Source of the DNA: Maylandia zebra
Lineage: Eukaryota > Chordata > Actinopteri > Cichliformes > Cichlidae
Direction: 5' to 3'
Assembly (NCBI RefSeq): GCF_041146795.1
Contig: NC_135180.1
Location: 35,696,294-35,760,293 of the forward strand
DNA: 64,000 nucleotides
The notes under the pieces are model-generated. The model saw only the letters and a list, made by a program, of their open reading frames with translations. It was not told the DNA's origin and did not search any database. Made by a program: the position numbers and the translations under genes. Positions 12,435 to 24,300 of this stretch are shown one piece after another (position 1 is the stretch's first letter; every line of letters starts with the position of its first letter).

Positions 12435-15400
12435 TCACATCGGTCTCTGTCGGAGAACGCCTCCGTCGCCGCTTCCTGCTGCATCGCTGTTCTCTTGCAG
12501 CAGAGGTCTGAGCTCTAAAAACACACAAATAAGCCCGTCTGTTACTGAAATGGACCTGAAAACCTGTCTGTAGAGGTTTGTAAAAACAGAGTTCACAGTG
12601 CTGCGTCAACTGTTCACAACTTACAATTTAGTATTTAATAAAAGATCAAGTACTGACTGGGTCATTGAAGAATATCAGATTTCTCTGCCAGATTCCAAAG
12701 AGCTCGAGTGGGAACTTATTCTTCTATTTGTAACAACTTTAATATTAAACCTGAGGCTGAAGCCTTGAAACTGCAGCTGTTATTCATATTCTGGAATCGC
12801 AGGGAACTGGTTCTGCTGGTTGAACCATCATCTCCTCAGAAACCTGCAGTCTGTCGCTTCTCTGTCCCTCCGGTAAATAAACACCACTGTGATGTCAGAT
12901 TATACTTTATCATCCACATCCTTACGAGAGCACCGACTCCTTCCAGTGAGATTTCAAAGCCGTTTCTTTTCTCACCTTTCATCTCCGTTTCCGTCTTGCT
13001 GCAGTTTTCTTTGGACGAGTTTGGACCCTCGTCGTTATCAGGCATCGCTGAAGCACTGGTGGGTTTCAACCCGTCTACGTTGTCCATCTTCACCAGGCAG
13101 AGATTCTGCAGCAGGCCCATGGGGTCGAAGCTTTCTCCGGCGTGCTCGCCTCGTCTCCTCAACATCTCCAACACCTACGGCCAGAAATCGTCAGGGAAGA
13201 AACGCACCATGTAGGATACTAAAACATGCTTTATTTAAACCCGGCAGGGCTGCAGGAACACCACAACAAAACACAAGTGCATATATGAAGAAAGCTAAAA
13301 ATGTGCCTCCAATTCAGTTTGCAGTACTTTTTATGTGTTCATGCATGTCCAATAACCACAAAGTTGATTCTCTGGACCTGCACAACGCTTTCAGTGGGAG
13401 AAATGTGTCCTCACTCATCCGCGCCTCAACTGGCCGCACGTTTCCACAACCTTATAAACGCTAACGTTGCGTAACCATAGAAACCAGTGCGATTACATAA
13501 CAATGAACCACGAGAGCGTCATCATAAATGGTCAGTGGTCATGTGGGCTATTCACAGGGAATGGATCACGGCACTGTGGATGATAAAAGTCACACTCTTA
13601 TAATACTGTTTATAAGGTCTGCTGAGACTTAGTGATCAAAACGCTTCTCACAATGAAAATGTTCCATCCAGATGAACTGAAACAACTTTCTGAGATATTT
13701 TTTCCCAGTATTAGAGTTACCAAACCACATGTAGGACAAAGAGCATGCTTATGTGGGACAGTTTCTGACAATGAAGGGTAAACTGGGAGAGGTTTGGCAT
13801 TTAACATGTGAAGGAGTCATATGCACTTTGTTTTCTTCTAACAGGCATAAAAGGATGATGTTTGGTTTCATGCTCTCATTCATATGCTCACATAGTCAGA
13901 GAGCCACGATGCCTTTTTTTTTAGCCCCGAGTTTCTTGTGCAACATCTATTTAAGCCAATCAGAATGTGGGATTTTATCACAACACATGAAATGGGAGAA
14001 TGGGACATAAAGAGGGAAATCGGGTCAACGTAACTATTCCAAACACAACAGAAGGATCTGGTTTCTCATGTACGAATGATTTGATTTTATGGTCAAACAA
14101 CTTCACATAAACACAGACCAAAATGTTTCCAATGCTGACAAAGTTCGGCCGTTTGTCATGTCTGATGCTTTAAAATACACACCTTCATATATTTGTAGGA
14201 TTTCAGTTCACTGATGTTCTCCTCCAGTAGGAGCAGGTAGAGCGAGAGATCGTCACATTGGCCACCGGGTTTGGGCAGGACGCTCACAGTGGGCAGTGAT
14301 TGGTAGGTTTCAAGGAAGTGGGCGTGGTCATAGCAGTAGAGGGGACGCAGACTGGCGTAGATCACAACTGGAATCAACGTGGCGAAGACGATCAAGTTTA
14401 CGAAGCTGAGAAGAGTAATCAGAGAGATGGAGGCCTTAAGTATCCCAAAAGACCAACCTACTGGCATAATGGCAACAAAAAACTCTTTTTATCCAATGAA
14501 ATGTGTCAAAAATGTGTCTTTTGGAGACTGACTCCTCTTTTGGAGCCAGCCTCTAGTGGGCGTTAGAGGAACTGCAATTTATGCCACTTTTTTTAACCCC
14601 CTGCCTGGTACCTGCAGTCTGCCATTCCCAGTTTAATGAATTTCAGTTTTTACTATTCTTGAAAGCAAGAGTTCAGATCTAATCATTGCACCACAGGTAA
14701 ACTTGTTTGTAAAGCACAAATCAAAGCTTATTCTGATTTTTGATGCATAAACTCTTCAATGCAAAGCTCAGGAAAATACCTCAGCAAGGAGAAGACTCCC
14801 ACGGCGATGAGCTTACACTGCACCCTGTCGGGGACGCCGGTGTCTGACTCGAGCAAGCCGACACGCAGCTTGCAGCCGAAGTCGTCTGTAGTGGAGGCCA
14901 GGCGGAGGTAGTAGCCCAGGCAGACGCAGGCGCAGAGCAGGGTGAGCAGAGTCAGAACGCGGCACAGGAAGTAGTAAATGATCAGCTTCCGCGAGCAGCG
15001 CTTGGTCATCAAGAACTTCTCCACCATTGGGTAATTGAAGCAGCCCTCGGTGGGATCGCTGTGGGAAGAAAGGGTAGAAAGAGCAGATTAAAGTGAGGTC
15101 GTGCTGGTTCTTTATGGATTTGCTGGTAAACACACAGTCAGACCAGTGGATGCAACAGTTATTCCACTGATTGGAAGCTTTTTGCCATGCTCCCAAACAA
15201 TGAAGTGCATCCTTCCCACCCTGTTGGCTGTAAAGTGCTGTACCTGTCAGCGGACGGCTGCTCCGCTGTCGCCATCCGTTTGGCCAGAGTGACGGCGCGG
15301 TTATAACAGCGGTCCAGCTCCTCCATGATAAAGGCGAGGTCAGACTGCAGGAGCGGCGCAGCGCAAAATCTCCAGAACAACGCCGGGGCGTACATGAGCA

Positions 15401-18400
15401 CGGCCACCAGCAGCAGGATGTAAGGAAAGAACTGGAGAGAGGACACAGGAGAGGAGGCAGCAGAGCTTTAAATAAGACATAAACAATCACATTAGCGGTG
15501 ACGTTTCCACAAATACGACTGCTGATAAAAGAAAGGTGTGGACAGCTGACACACTGACACCGAGGCTGCTGTTATGCTGGTGTTTGCGTTGATAAACTAA
15601 TGCCTGATGAAACAGACAGAGATAACAGTTTCACTTTCATAGAGAAATGAGAGAGTGTGTGTTCAGTTCTCTGGTCTTACTGTGGAGTAGTATCTCACAT
15701 CATAAACCATAAAGTTTACAAGTGCTTTAAGAAATTAAACAGATGTGAATAAACTGAAATGTTTATTCACTAAATGTTTAATCTTCTCTCTGGCTCTGTA
15801 GCAGAGACCCTCAGCCAGCCGGCCCGATTACTGCAGTGGGATTTCCAGCAAAGCCCTGAAAGATCTCCACTCTGTCCAAACCTTCACCTTCTAACAGGCT
15901 CTTAGCTCTGGGCACATATCACCCCCACCCTCATAAATCTCCACTGACCCCTCAGCACCCCTCTGACCTGCTGCACCCAACCACGCGTCTGCTTTCTATC
16001 CCTCGCCTCTGGGCTCAGAGCCTTCACTGTGGGCTGAAGGCTCTGAGCTTCACATCGACCTTTTTATGAAACATTTAAGAGACTTCTCAAAACTCGCCTT
16101 TTTGTTTATTGATGCTCTTATATTGAGTGTCAGCTTGTTTCTGTTCTTTAGGTGACAGATATTAATACGGTTCCATTTTGCTATTGAAACTATGACAGAC
16201 AGATCACAGACAGATCACTTGGACTGGGTGTAAAATGTGGCCTTTTTAAGAAGTGACAGTTTTATGTGGATGCCTCCACGTAGTCTCCAAAAATAAAGTG
16301 AATTAAAAAGGGTGGAAACAAAGTTTCCCATGGCGATCACACTCACTTAATATCAACTCTTTATTTTAACAAACAAACAAACATTTTTAAATGAAAAACA
16401 AAAAGAAATCAGCAGATTTAGAGAGGGAATGAGCCAAGAGTGAAAGTGTGAAGGCGAACCGATAGTTTGATTTGAATCTAAGCTTCTCTCTGTGATTAGG
16501 CTCCAGACTCCAGTGGATTTTACTTAGAAATGAAACCAACTACAGACTGAGTGACATAAGAACCACAAACCCCCCCCAAAAAAGTGGTGAATCATAACAA
16601 AAGAAAGATATGGGTATGCCCTTTCTCATTAACGACAAAAACCTGAACCATGAAGAGGACTGGTAGAGCAGACTCACGTTTCAAACCCGACAGAATGAGC
16701 TGAAAGGCAGAAAGCAAAGCTCTGAGGGTTAACTGTGCTTTTGTGCACGATCAGCTGTTTGATCGTCAGTTTCTTGTGCAGGTTTATCCGGTGTCATTAT
16801 AGAAAGATCGTTGTAGGTATGTAAGGAAACATGCACGCCCATTACAGTCCTCAGAATGCACCCTACTAAAAATATCCGAACCACACCCTGAAATCTCAAA
16901 CCCGAGGCTGCCTGTGAACGTCAGAAAGCTTTCCTTTCACTCTGAATCAAACACAGTGAGATTAAGATGGCTTACACCTTTTCAGTAACTGTAGCACTGT
17001 GTGTGTACCTTGTGCAGCCACAGAGGTAGAGTCTGCGTGTGCACGGCCGCCCAGCAGAAGGAGTCCACATAAGCTGCCTGCCTCCATGAGAAGTTAGTCG
17101 GAGCAAAGCAGCTGATCTGAGTACCTGAGAGAAACATGGAGACATGAAATAAGCCCCAGCAGCAGTGACACGGCATAACCTTAAGTCCACAGTCTACTTC
17201 CTGGAAACAGATCAGGATTCTTGCAAGACCAGATCTGTCTGTGGTTGAGTGGATTTCTTAGAAAGATTTCTCACAGAATGAAGTGACCCAGACAGGACTC
17301 GTACAGGTTCGAGTTAAGACTGTAAGGCTTTTTAAACATGACTGTGAATAAAATTGAAGAAAACATCAGTCACACGGCGTTAGAGACGCCAGCTGGTTGG
17401 TTCAGGAGATGTTCTGTCAGAAATGCCAGGCGATGAATAAAAGGCCTTCTGTAGGTTCTTTCATCTCTTTTAAACATTCATTTGTTGTTTGTCTGAAACT
17501 TGTGTTTTCATGCTGCTGTAAGACAAATTCAAACACACCTGGAGTTTAGCATCTTCCCGATGGACACCTAGACATGTGGACTGGTTCCAAGTTCAGATCT
17601 TTAGACCACTTTAGACCCACACAGACAAGATCCGAGGAACTAAGCTACCCGAGAGGCTAAAAAGCCCAACTGACCTCATATTTTATACAGGAAATCTTTT
17701 TATAAACCAATGTGTATGTGTTTATCACACCTGTGCCGTTTCCTTTATCTATGAACATAATTTCTGCATCTGCCACCAAAGTACGGACACAATTTAAGAG
17801 CAGCATGGAAGAAAAACTGCAGGTAAACCCAAGAAGCGAGGACAGAAAAACGGCCACATGTAAGCAGAAGCAGCGTCAGAGGAAATGGAAGTGTTTTAAG
17901 GAGAAGATATTTATGAAAAGGGTAGAACCGTCTGTTAGCCGACACGCACTGAAAAACATCACGGGGCAGTGATTAGAAGCGGAAAACTACAGAAAATGAA
18001 TAAATGAAAAGCTTTAGGAGAAGAAAACTGACAAAAACGTTTCTATGATTAGAAATATGACAGTGGCGCGTACAGATGTGCAGCTGGAGTCTCTTAAAGG
18101 CTATTCAGGCTGGATTCTGTGACTTCTGATGAACTCTTCTTCATGAGATTACCACCTAACATTTAACTATCACACAGTCACCTGCGTCATGGAGCCAACT
18201 TTGCTCGTTCCCCCGGCTTCACTCACCGACTGAGACCTCCTGAGCGAAGGCCAGAGAGATGAGGAGGAGGGGAAGGCCCACGGCCACGCAGGTCACGATC
18301 TTGTCCACGGCGAGCTCCGTTCGAACGTTGCGGTATCGAGCCTGGTTCGGGTCCTTCAGCAGAAAGTCGCTGAACACGTACTCCGTAGCCACGTGTGCAA

Positions 18401-18407
18401 TGGCCAT
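12435..18407 (-). CDS. panx1: Pannexin 1 (large-pore channel)
   Basis: Pannexin 1 forms plasma-membrane channels that release ATP and small metabolites. Coding exons on the minus strand, all GT-AG and phase-consistent: 18407-18227, 17124-17009, 15431-15244, 15058-14780, 14405-14183, 13174-12976 and probably 12514-12435. The predicted 421 residues compare with 426 in human. The start [18 protein letters not shown] is the family start, with good context (GACATGG). Extracellular loop 1 has Cys66 and Cys84, Trp74, Arg75 and Asp81, the pore-lining set; loop 2 has Cys224 and Cys243. Four hydrophobic segments are visible. A DNVD-Gly caspase-type site lies at 360-364, as in human DVVD-Gly. Asn71-Phe-Ser in loop 1 is a glycosylation sequon, while the human loop-2 sequon is absent. 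If the last intron is not removed, exon 6 instead runs to a stop at 12836, giving 441 residues with an unrelated tail. Ohnologue a or b is not resolved. Confidence 0.93.
13345..13450. mobile_element. Penelope-like element terminal fragment in panx1 intron 5
   Basis: The phrases 'aaagttgattctctgga', 'gggagaaatgtgtcctcact' and the following pyrimidine-rich part match the terminal region of the element at 25929-26816, seen there in inverse orientation. Only about 100 bases remain, lying between panx1 exons 5 and 6. Confidence 0.55.
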
Positions 18408-18426
18408 GTCTATGCTCTGCTCTTAC
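18408..18426 (-). other. panx1: panx1 5' UTR part of the first coding exon
   Basis: On the minus strand a good acceptor (tttgtgtctacag) ends at 18427, 19 bases before the panx1 ATG. This implies that the 5' UTR is spliced to an upstream non-coding exon. The candidate for that exon is at 22126-22260. Confidence 0.5.
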
Positions 18427-20984
18427 CTGTAGACACAAATCAACAAGCATCTCCGTTAGCACGTCTCACAGAGGTAATGCGGAATCAGCTCACTCTGTGC
18501 CATGACTTTGGTTGTTTTACCTTCATACTATGAAAACGTTTGGCTTAAATCTGATGCATTTTCACAAATGTTTTGCAGTATTTTTGGGTACTGATGTCTT
18601 TAGAAATAGCAGATATTCAGAAACTTTGACATATCCTGTGATATTAATGATCAAAGTTGGTTACAGAAAAATTTGCTCGAAACAAAATATTTTTGGCTTT
18701 ACACTGAGACGCTGAGTGTGGGCTTGTTTTCATCTGGCTATCTGTTGTACTTCTGAAGTTACGAGGGTGTGAAACATGCTTCGAAACTACGAATTAAAAA
18801 CTGTCAAATTTCGACCCACACCCGTGCACCTCGAGGGCCTGTAACTGTGAAAACGGCCTTTATATATTATATTAAATTGAGTTTGCACGGCTCTGACATG
18901 TTCCCCGAGTTCCCGTCGCCTTTTTGCCAGGCAAATTTAATGTGAGCGATGCAAAGCAGCACACGAGGTGAACGTGTCCTGTTACAGCAGCTACTTAATT
19001 TCCCAGCTCGCTGCCTAATATCGCTTTAACGCAGCCATAATTAAATAATGCACTAACATAATAACCTGTATTAGTCTTTAATTAGACATTCCAGATTCCA
19101 TAATGAGGTTTTGCTCATTTTGTTCGCCAACAGCAGCTTTATTTAACTCCACTTTCTCCTGTTTGTCAGTGTTCACTCCGTGAGCACTTTATTAGGATCA
19201 CGGCTCCATGTGCATTCGTGCAAATTAGCCAGTCATGTGGCAGATTCAGATAATTTGTGTAAACTCTATTATTACTCAGAGTCACAGAGATTAAAGTTGG
19301 GATAATCTACGGGAAAAGAAAATCATCACAGACAGAAAGGACACGCTCCATCTGCAGTACTGAGAATATCTGCTAAAAATGAAAGGCAAACCACAGCCGA
19401 TCTACCGTTTTATCTAAAGTGTCTGTATTTAAATCAAACTTTGACTTCTTGTCTCGATTATTTAGAGCTGCTGGTTCACATGAACCGAAATGGGCGCAGG
19501 GGGAGGATGAAGGAGCCTCCTCACTGGACATTTCTTTGGTCTTTGGAGGAAAAACCGCTCACACCACTTAGTGAAGGTCAGACCACGTTCCTGCTCCACT
19601 TCCTGCAGAAAACTCATAATCAGCGAGCTGTCAACATACTTTAAGACAACTCTTGGTCCACGACAGCTCTGACGATCGATCCCTGAGGGGATCCAGTGCA
19701 GGGCGAGAAACTGCTGGACAGGGTTTTATTGAGGCCGACCCTCTGAACTCAAACTTCCATCTTTGGGCACCTTTATTTTTTATTTTATCAACTGTAGAAA
19801 AGCATTAAACAGGCTGGAACAGTCAGGCTGTGCCACTCCGAGTGACCTTCGGCATAAATTCAACATGTTTATGGAACGAGGCTCAGCTGTGAGCATCACT
19901 TCAGACCCTCAGCAGTGTTTTCATGCTCAGCTCTTAAAGCCGGCACTCAGAGACACCGACAGTCATGTCGATGTTTTCCTCCATGATTCACGGTGACAGC
20001 AGACGTTTTCTGGATCTTGTAGTGTGTTTGGTACGGGTTCTGTCTGCAAAGCAAACTGCTCTACAGGGATATTGGTTTCATTTTGCTCTACTGAACAAAT
20101 ATTCCAACAATTTCCTCTTAATAAACTGAAGCTCGCACACAGTTTCACTTGTCAAAGGGTCAAAAATAGCAGGAAAACACACAGACCTCTGTTAAGTAAA
20201 GCAACACAGCCTCTTTGTCTTCACCGTGTGTGCCAGTCCTTCTTACATCCACAGTTTCCCTCCTGATCTAAATATTCATCATGAGCATTTCTTGGAAGTC
20301 TGGTTAAGCTGAGAACTTTTGCTCTGTAGTCATTAACATAACAGCACAGAGCTCTTTAAAATCACCTTCTGTTAAAGCCTGGAGCCTCACGGTTATTATC
20401 CACAGCGTTATGCCATGAACAAAGATTAAGATTAGTCACTATGAGTCATGAGGTACAGGCCACTTCAGCCACCAGCGCCGCTGCTCCTCAGCTGTGCAAC
20501 CTCAGACTCGTGGAGTAAAGCGAAGCCTGATTTTAATAAAGAAGGATTTCAAAACTCCTCGTGATCATCTTCCCACGACATCATCGGCCTGCTTTGTTTG
20601 CTTTACTTGTTTGTTTTCTTCATTTTTAATGCAAAGTCTTCATTATTCTCAAAGATGGGCTGACTACGTAACTCCGGAGCGTCAAACATGTTTTAGTTCA
20701 GGAGACCCGACCTGATCTGAAGTGGGAAAGACGACTGCATAACAACACACGTCCCTCCAAAGGTTTTAAAGCTTAAAGAAGCAGAATTAGAAAATACAAG
20801 AAGAGTACTTCAATTTGTCATGAATTGTTGTACTTGGGAAGTAAGTTTTATCAGGCTAAATATACCTGATGCTAATGACAGTGTTACAAAACCTCATGTC
20901 AATCTCCATGGCACTTTTAAAAAAATACAAATCAGGGTTGGAGTTTGTTTCCTGCCGCGTGTCTTAAGAGCTTGAAAAAAGAAG
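18427..20984. other. panx1 5' intron or intergenic, no coding exon seen
   Basis: No conserved protein is visible. At 19183-19250 the phrase 'gagcactttattagga' followed by 'tagccagtcatgtggcag' looks like one end of the same Tc1-like family as at 20985-21700, in the opposite orientation. Confidence 0.4.
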
Positions 20985-21700
20985 GTAACACTGTGGTTAT
21001 GAAGGGGTGGGTGTGGTCAGCAGCAACACTCAGGTATGCTGTAGTGTTTAGGTGATGATCAGTTGGTGCCAAGAAAATATCCCCCACACCATCACACCAG
21101 CAGCAGCCTGAACAGCTGACACAAGGCAGGATCCATACTGTTCTTTATGCCAAATTCTGACCCGACCATCTGAAACCCACAGCAGAAACTGACACTCACT
21201 CCTTCCAACCTTCTGTTGTTTAACGTCGGTGCCCCGTGTGAACTGTCGTCTTAGCTGAGAACAGGAAACTGAAGCAACAGCGATGCACCAAAAATACCGA
21301 GAGGTTGTGGTCTGGCCCTGCAGCCCATCTGCCGCGCGCTCCGACGAGCTGTGGATTCAGAGATGTGCTTCTGTGTTATCTTGGCTGTAGCACGTGTCTG
21401 TTGTTTGAGTTACTGTTACCTCCATATCAGCTCAAAGCAATCCAACCATTCTCCTCTGCCATCAGCGACACCACTTTACTCCAAAAACTGCCGCTCACTG
21501 GATATTTTCTCATTTTCTGACCACTCTCTGAAACACTCTGACCCACCTGTCTGGTAGCAACAACCATGCCACGTTCAAAGTCACTTAAGTCACTTTTAAG
21601 TCCCCATTCTGATGCTGTTTGAAAATCAGCTGGTCCTACATGTCTAAATGCACTGAGCTGCTGCCATGTGATTGGCTGACATTTCTATTAATAAACAAAT
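20985..21700 (-). mobile_element. Tc1-like transposase relic
   Basis: Read on the minus strand this is a heavily decayed copy of a Tc1/mariner-family transposase gene. Plus-strand landmarks in order are 'aagaaaatatcccccacacc', 'gccaaattctgaccc', 'ctgccgctcactggata', 'aacaaccatgccacgttca' and 'gctgccatgtgattggctga'. All belong to a widespread fish Tc1-like family as I remember it. No frame longer than about 70 codons survives, so it cannot make a transposase. Confidence 0.7.
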
Positions 21701-22125
21701 GGAAAAGTGTACCTTATAAAGCTATAGATAGAATTTAATGTCACAGAGGAAGGACAGAAAACCTTTAAATGTAGAGTTTTTGTATCTAAACAAGGTTGCT
21801 GTTGTTTTTTTAAATCTCTTAATGATTTTTGACCTGTTTGTCTCCATCTAACAATAATTCCAACCTTCCAGACACGTTCCCTCCTCTGTAATGCATCACC
21901 ATAATGAAAAATATGGACTTATTAATAATTGTACTTTCACTTTCACACTTTAAAAACCGCCGGTGGACCGAAAACGACCGGTTCTGGCCGGCGGGTCGCA
22001 AGTTTGACACCCCCGACGGCTGGGGTGGCTAACAGCGATGAAGCGGCATAAACAGACGGTAGAGTGACTTTTAACGAAGCTGTGATTTACTCAAAGCTGG
22101 CACACATCATAAACCCGCGCTTACC

Positions 22126-22433
22126 TGCTGCTGCTTCCGTCAGGTGTGTATCAAAGCGTCATGGCCGCGGTGGAGGCTGTGTGCAGCGGGAATCACTTCA
22201 GGTGCTTTCCAGCGCAGCTGCTCGGCGGTGTGGCCGCCAGGCATTCAACAGATAGAACAAAACAACTTTCGAAATCAATCCTCTTCCTGTAAGACTCAAA
22301 ACTCCTTCCGTTCATCTTCGTGATGCCTTCACATTGGCTCAGAATTTTCCGATCTCTTGCTGCCTTCAAGTGCAGCGCGGGATTTTGTAACTTGTAGCTC
22401 GGGAGTCAATCGGCGAGCAAACTCTGCTGAAAA

Positions 22434-22440
<7 letters not shown>
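22126..22440 (-). promoter_or_regulatory. panx1: Candidate panx1 promoter and non-coding exon 1
   Basis: On the minus strand a strong donor (cagcag, then gtaagcgcgg) ends a GC-richer block at 22126. The block holds a three-codon upstream frame (ATG ACG CTT TGA). Just upstream are an inverted CCAAT box (cattggct near 22333), two GGAAG ETS-type cores and a 'tcccgcgc' E2F-like site, and no TATA box. Splicing to the acceptor at 18427 would join it to the panx1 start exon. This is inference; only transcript data would prove it. Confidence 0.42.
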
Positions 22441-22481
<41 letters not shown>

Positions 22482-22482
22482 C
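22436..22482. repeat. (CTTT)n microsatellite
   Basis: About 47 bases of uninterrupted tetranucleotide repeat, seen directly just upstream of the candidate panx1 promoter. Confidence 0.95.
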
Positions 22483-22699
22483 TTAGTAGTATTTTATCTG
22501 ATATATAGTAGTAGAAGTATTTTATCTGATATATAAATAGTCACTGATCTTAAATTTATTGCAGGCTACACACATCAGAGTTAGGTGCTCATCCAGAGGA
22601 TGCAGCACTAACTTTTATACACTCTCCGAGGGATCGTGAAACTTCTGTTTCCAGAAGTCATGCAAATTACTAAAACTGTGTTTATTGGTTGATTCTTAA

Positions 22700-22800
22700 G
22701 ATATTCATTCAACAGTCGCCTCAAGGTGCTTTATAATGAAGGTAAAGACCCTACAATAATACAGAGAACACGCTACAATCAAATGACCCCTTATGAGCAA
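22700..22800 (-). mobile_element. LINE 3'-tail fragment, reverse orientation
   Basis: The phrases 'cgcctcaaggtgctttataa' and 'accctacaataatacagaga' are the reverse complement of the tail found at 24060-24300. It is a truncated copy of about 100 bases. Confidence 0.55.
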
Positions 22801-23677
22801 GCACTGAGCAAGAAGTAGGCTGGGGCAGCCATCTGTGATGTATTTCAGTGCTGGACTTTGTAGACAGTCCCTGCATGCTCAGCAGGCATACAGACCAGTG
22901 CTGTTACAAAGGTCCAGGTCAGAGGTCAAGTTGTTTTTAATAAAAAGAGAGCAGAATGAGCTTCAGTTTGCTTCAGTAAGAAGTGTGAAAGACTACATTT
23001 TAAATTGCAGGCCTGCTGCTGCTGATTAAGACACGGACACCCAGCAGGACTGATGTACATGACACAAATGTACAAAGTTTGATGAGCCCTCACCGAGTTT
23101 ATTCATTTTTTCCCACCCCGTCATCAATAATTACACGTAGAATGTATGAGTACATAAATCAGAGCACCTCAGCTACAAAAATTTAGGGCACAAAAATATC
23201 TTCAGTAAAAGCTTTAAAGTAGCTGATATCAGATGGAAAATTAAGCTTTTTTCCATAAGTGTGAATGCTCACAACCATCTCTGCGCATAAACCAGAAACA
23301 AAGCTTTACAGGAGACATTCACAAACCGCTGGAAACCTGGGAGACGATGCTACTCTCAGAACAGCGACTAACACCTCTCCTCTGACATCAGGACGGCAGC
23401 GCAGAGTCTCGGCACAGTGAAGACACTTCAGCACCAAACCTATTCCTGCTGCTGTTACACACAATCATATACACACATCTTTATATGCACGTGATGTTAG
23501 GAAACTATACTTACTGCTGCACACAGTTTAGAATCCATTATGACTTTTTATTTGAACACTGATATAACTAAAGGCATTTGCTGGTTTTCATATAATATAT
23601 TCAGTTTTCTAGGAGGAGTGCACACATTTAATTAAAACAATCATATTTACTTTGTATGTTTTCTCCGAGCTCCAAAG

Positions 23678-23714
23678 AACTCGTTAACTGCAGAGGATCT
23701 GCAGTTAACGAGTT
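23678..23714. repeat. Perfect 16-bp hairpin with 5-base loop
   Basis: Arms 23678-23693 (aactcgttaactgcag) and 23699-23714 (its exact reverse complement) flank the loop aggat. No gene or known element explains it. Confidence 0.93.
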
Positions 23715-24059
23715 GTAATAAAAATGTTCTGGTTGTAATAAATATGATATAAAGGAACACATGTTTTATTATCTGTTAATTTAATATGTCCATTTGTTCA
23801 GGTTTATATACAGTTGCTGTGTAAGCTTCCCCTCCTTTGTGTTTGGTTGACCTCATTTTTAAACCTGTTCACTTAACAACTACTTTTCTTCATAGTTTGG
23901 GGAATTTTTCTCATAACTCTTCTATCTGATTAAAATCTAATTAGCTTCCACACTTTGTCCTTGAGCCTCACTGCTTGGGTCCCTCACAGGAGCTAACCAC
24001 AGAGCAGCCGGTCATTAAAACACAGCATGTCTTTATCCCGTCTTCCTTTTCTCACCCAA

Positions 24060-24300
24060 CCGGTCGCAGCAGATGGCCCCGCCCCTCCCTGAGCCTGGTT
24101 CTGCTGGAGGTTTCTTCCTGTTAAAAGGGAGTTTTTCCTTCCCACTGTCGCCAAAGTGCTTGCTCATAGAGGGTCATATGATTGTTGGGTTTTTCTCTGT
24201 ATGTATTATTGTAGGGTCTACCTTTCAATATAAAGCACTTTAAGGTGACTGCTGTTGTGATTTGGAGCTGTATAAATAAAATTGAATAGAATTTAATTAA
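24060..24300 (+). mobile_element. LINE 3'-tail repeat
   Basis: The block from 'ggccccgcccctccct' through 'gggagtttttccttcccact' to 'tataaataaaattgaat' is a common fish repeat tail, usually found at the 3' end of non-LTR elements. No reverse transcriptase part is attached. Confidence 0.55.

Noticed and set aside
14813-15490. 225-codon minus-strand open frame
   Set aside because: Wrong frame through panx1 exons 3 and 4; the pannexin sequence is in the other frame.
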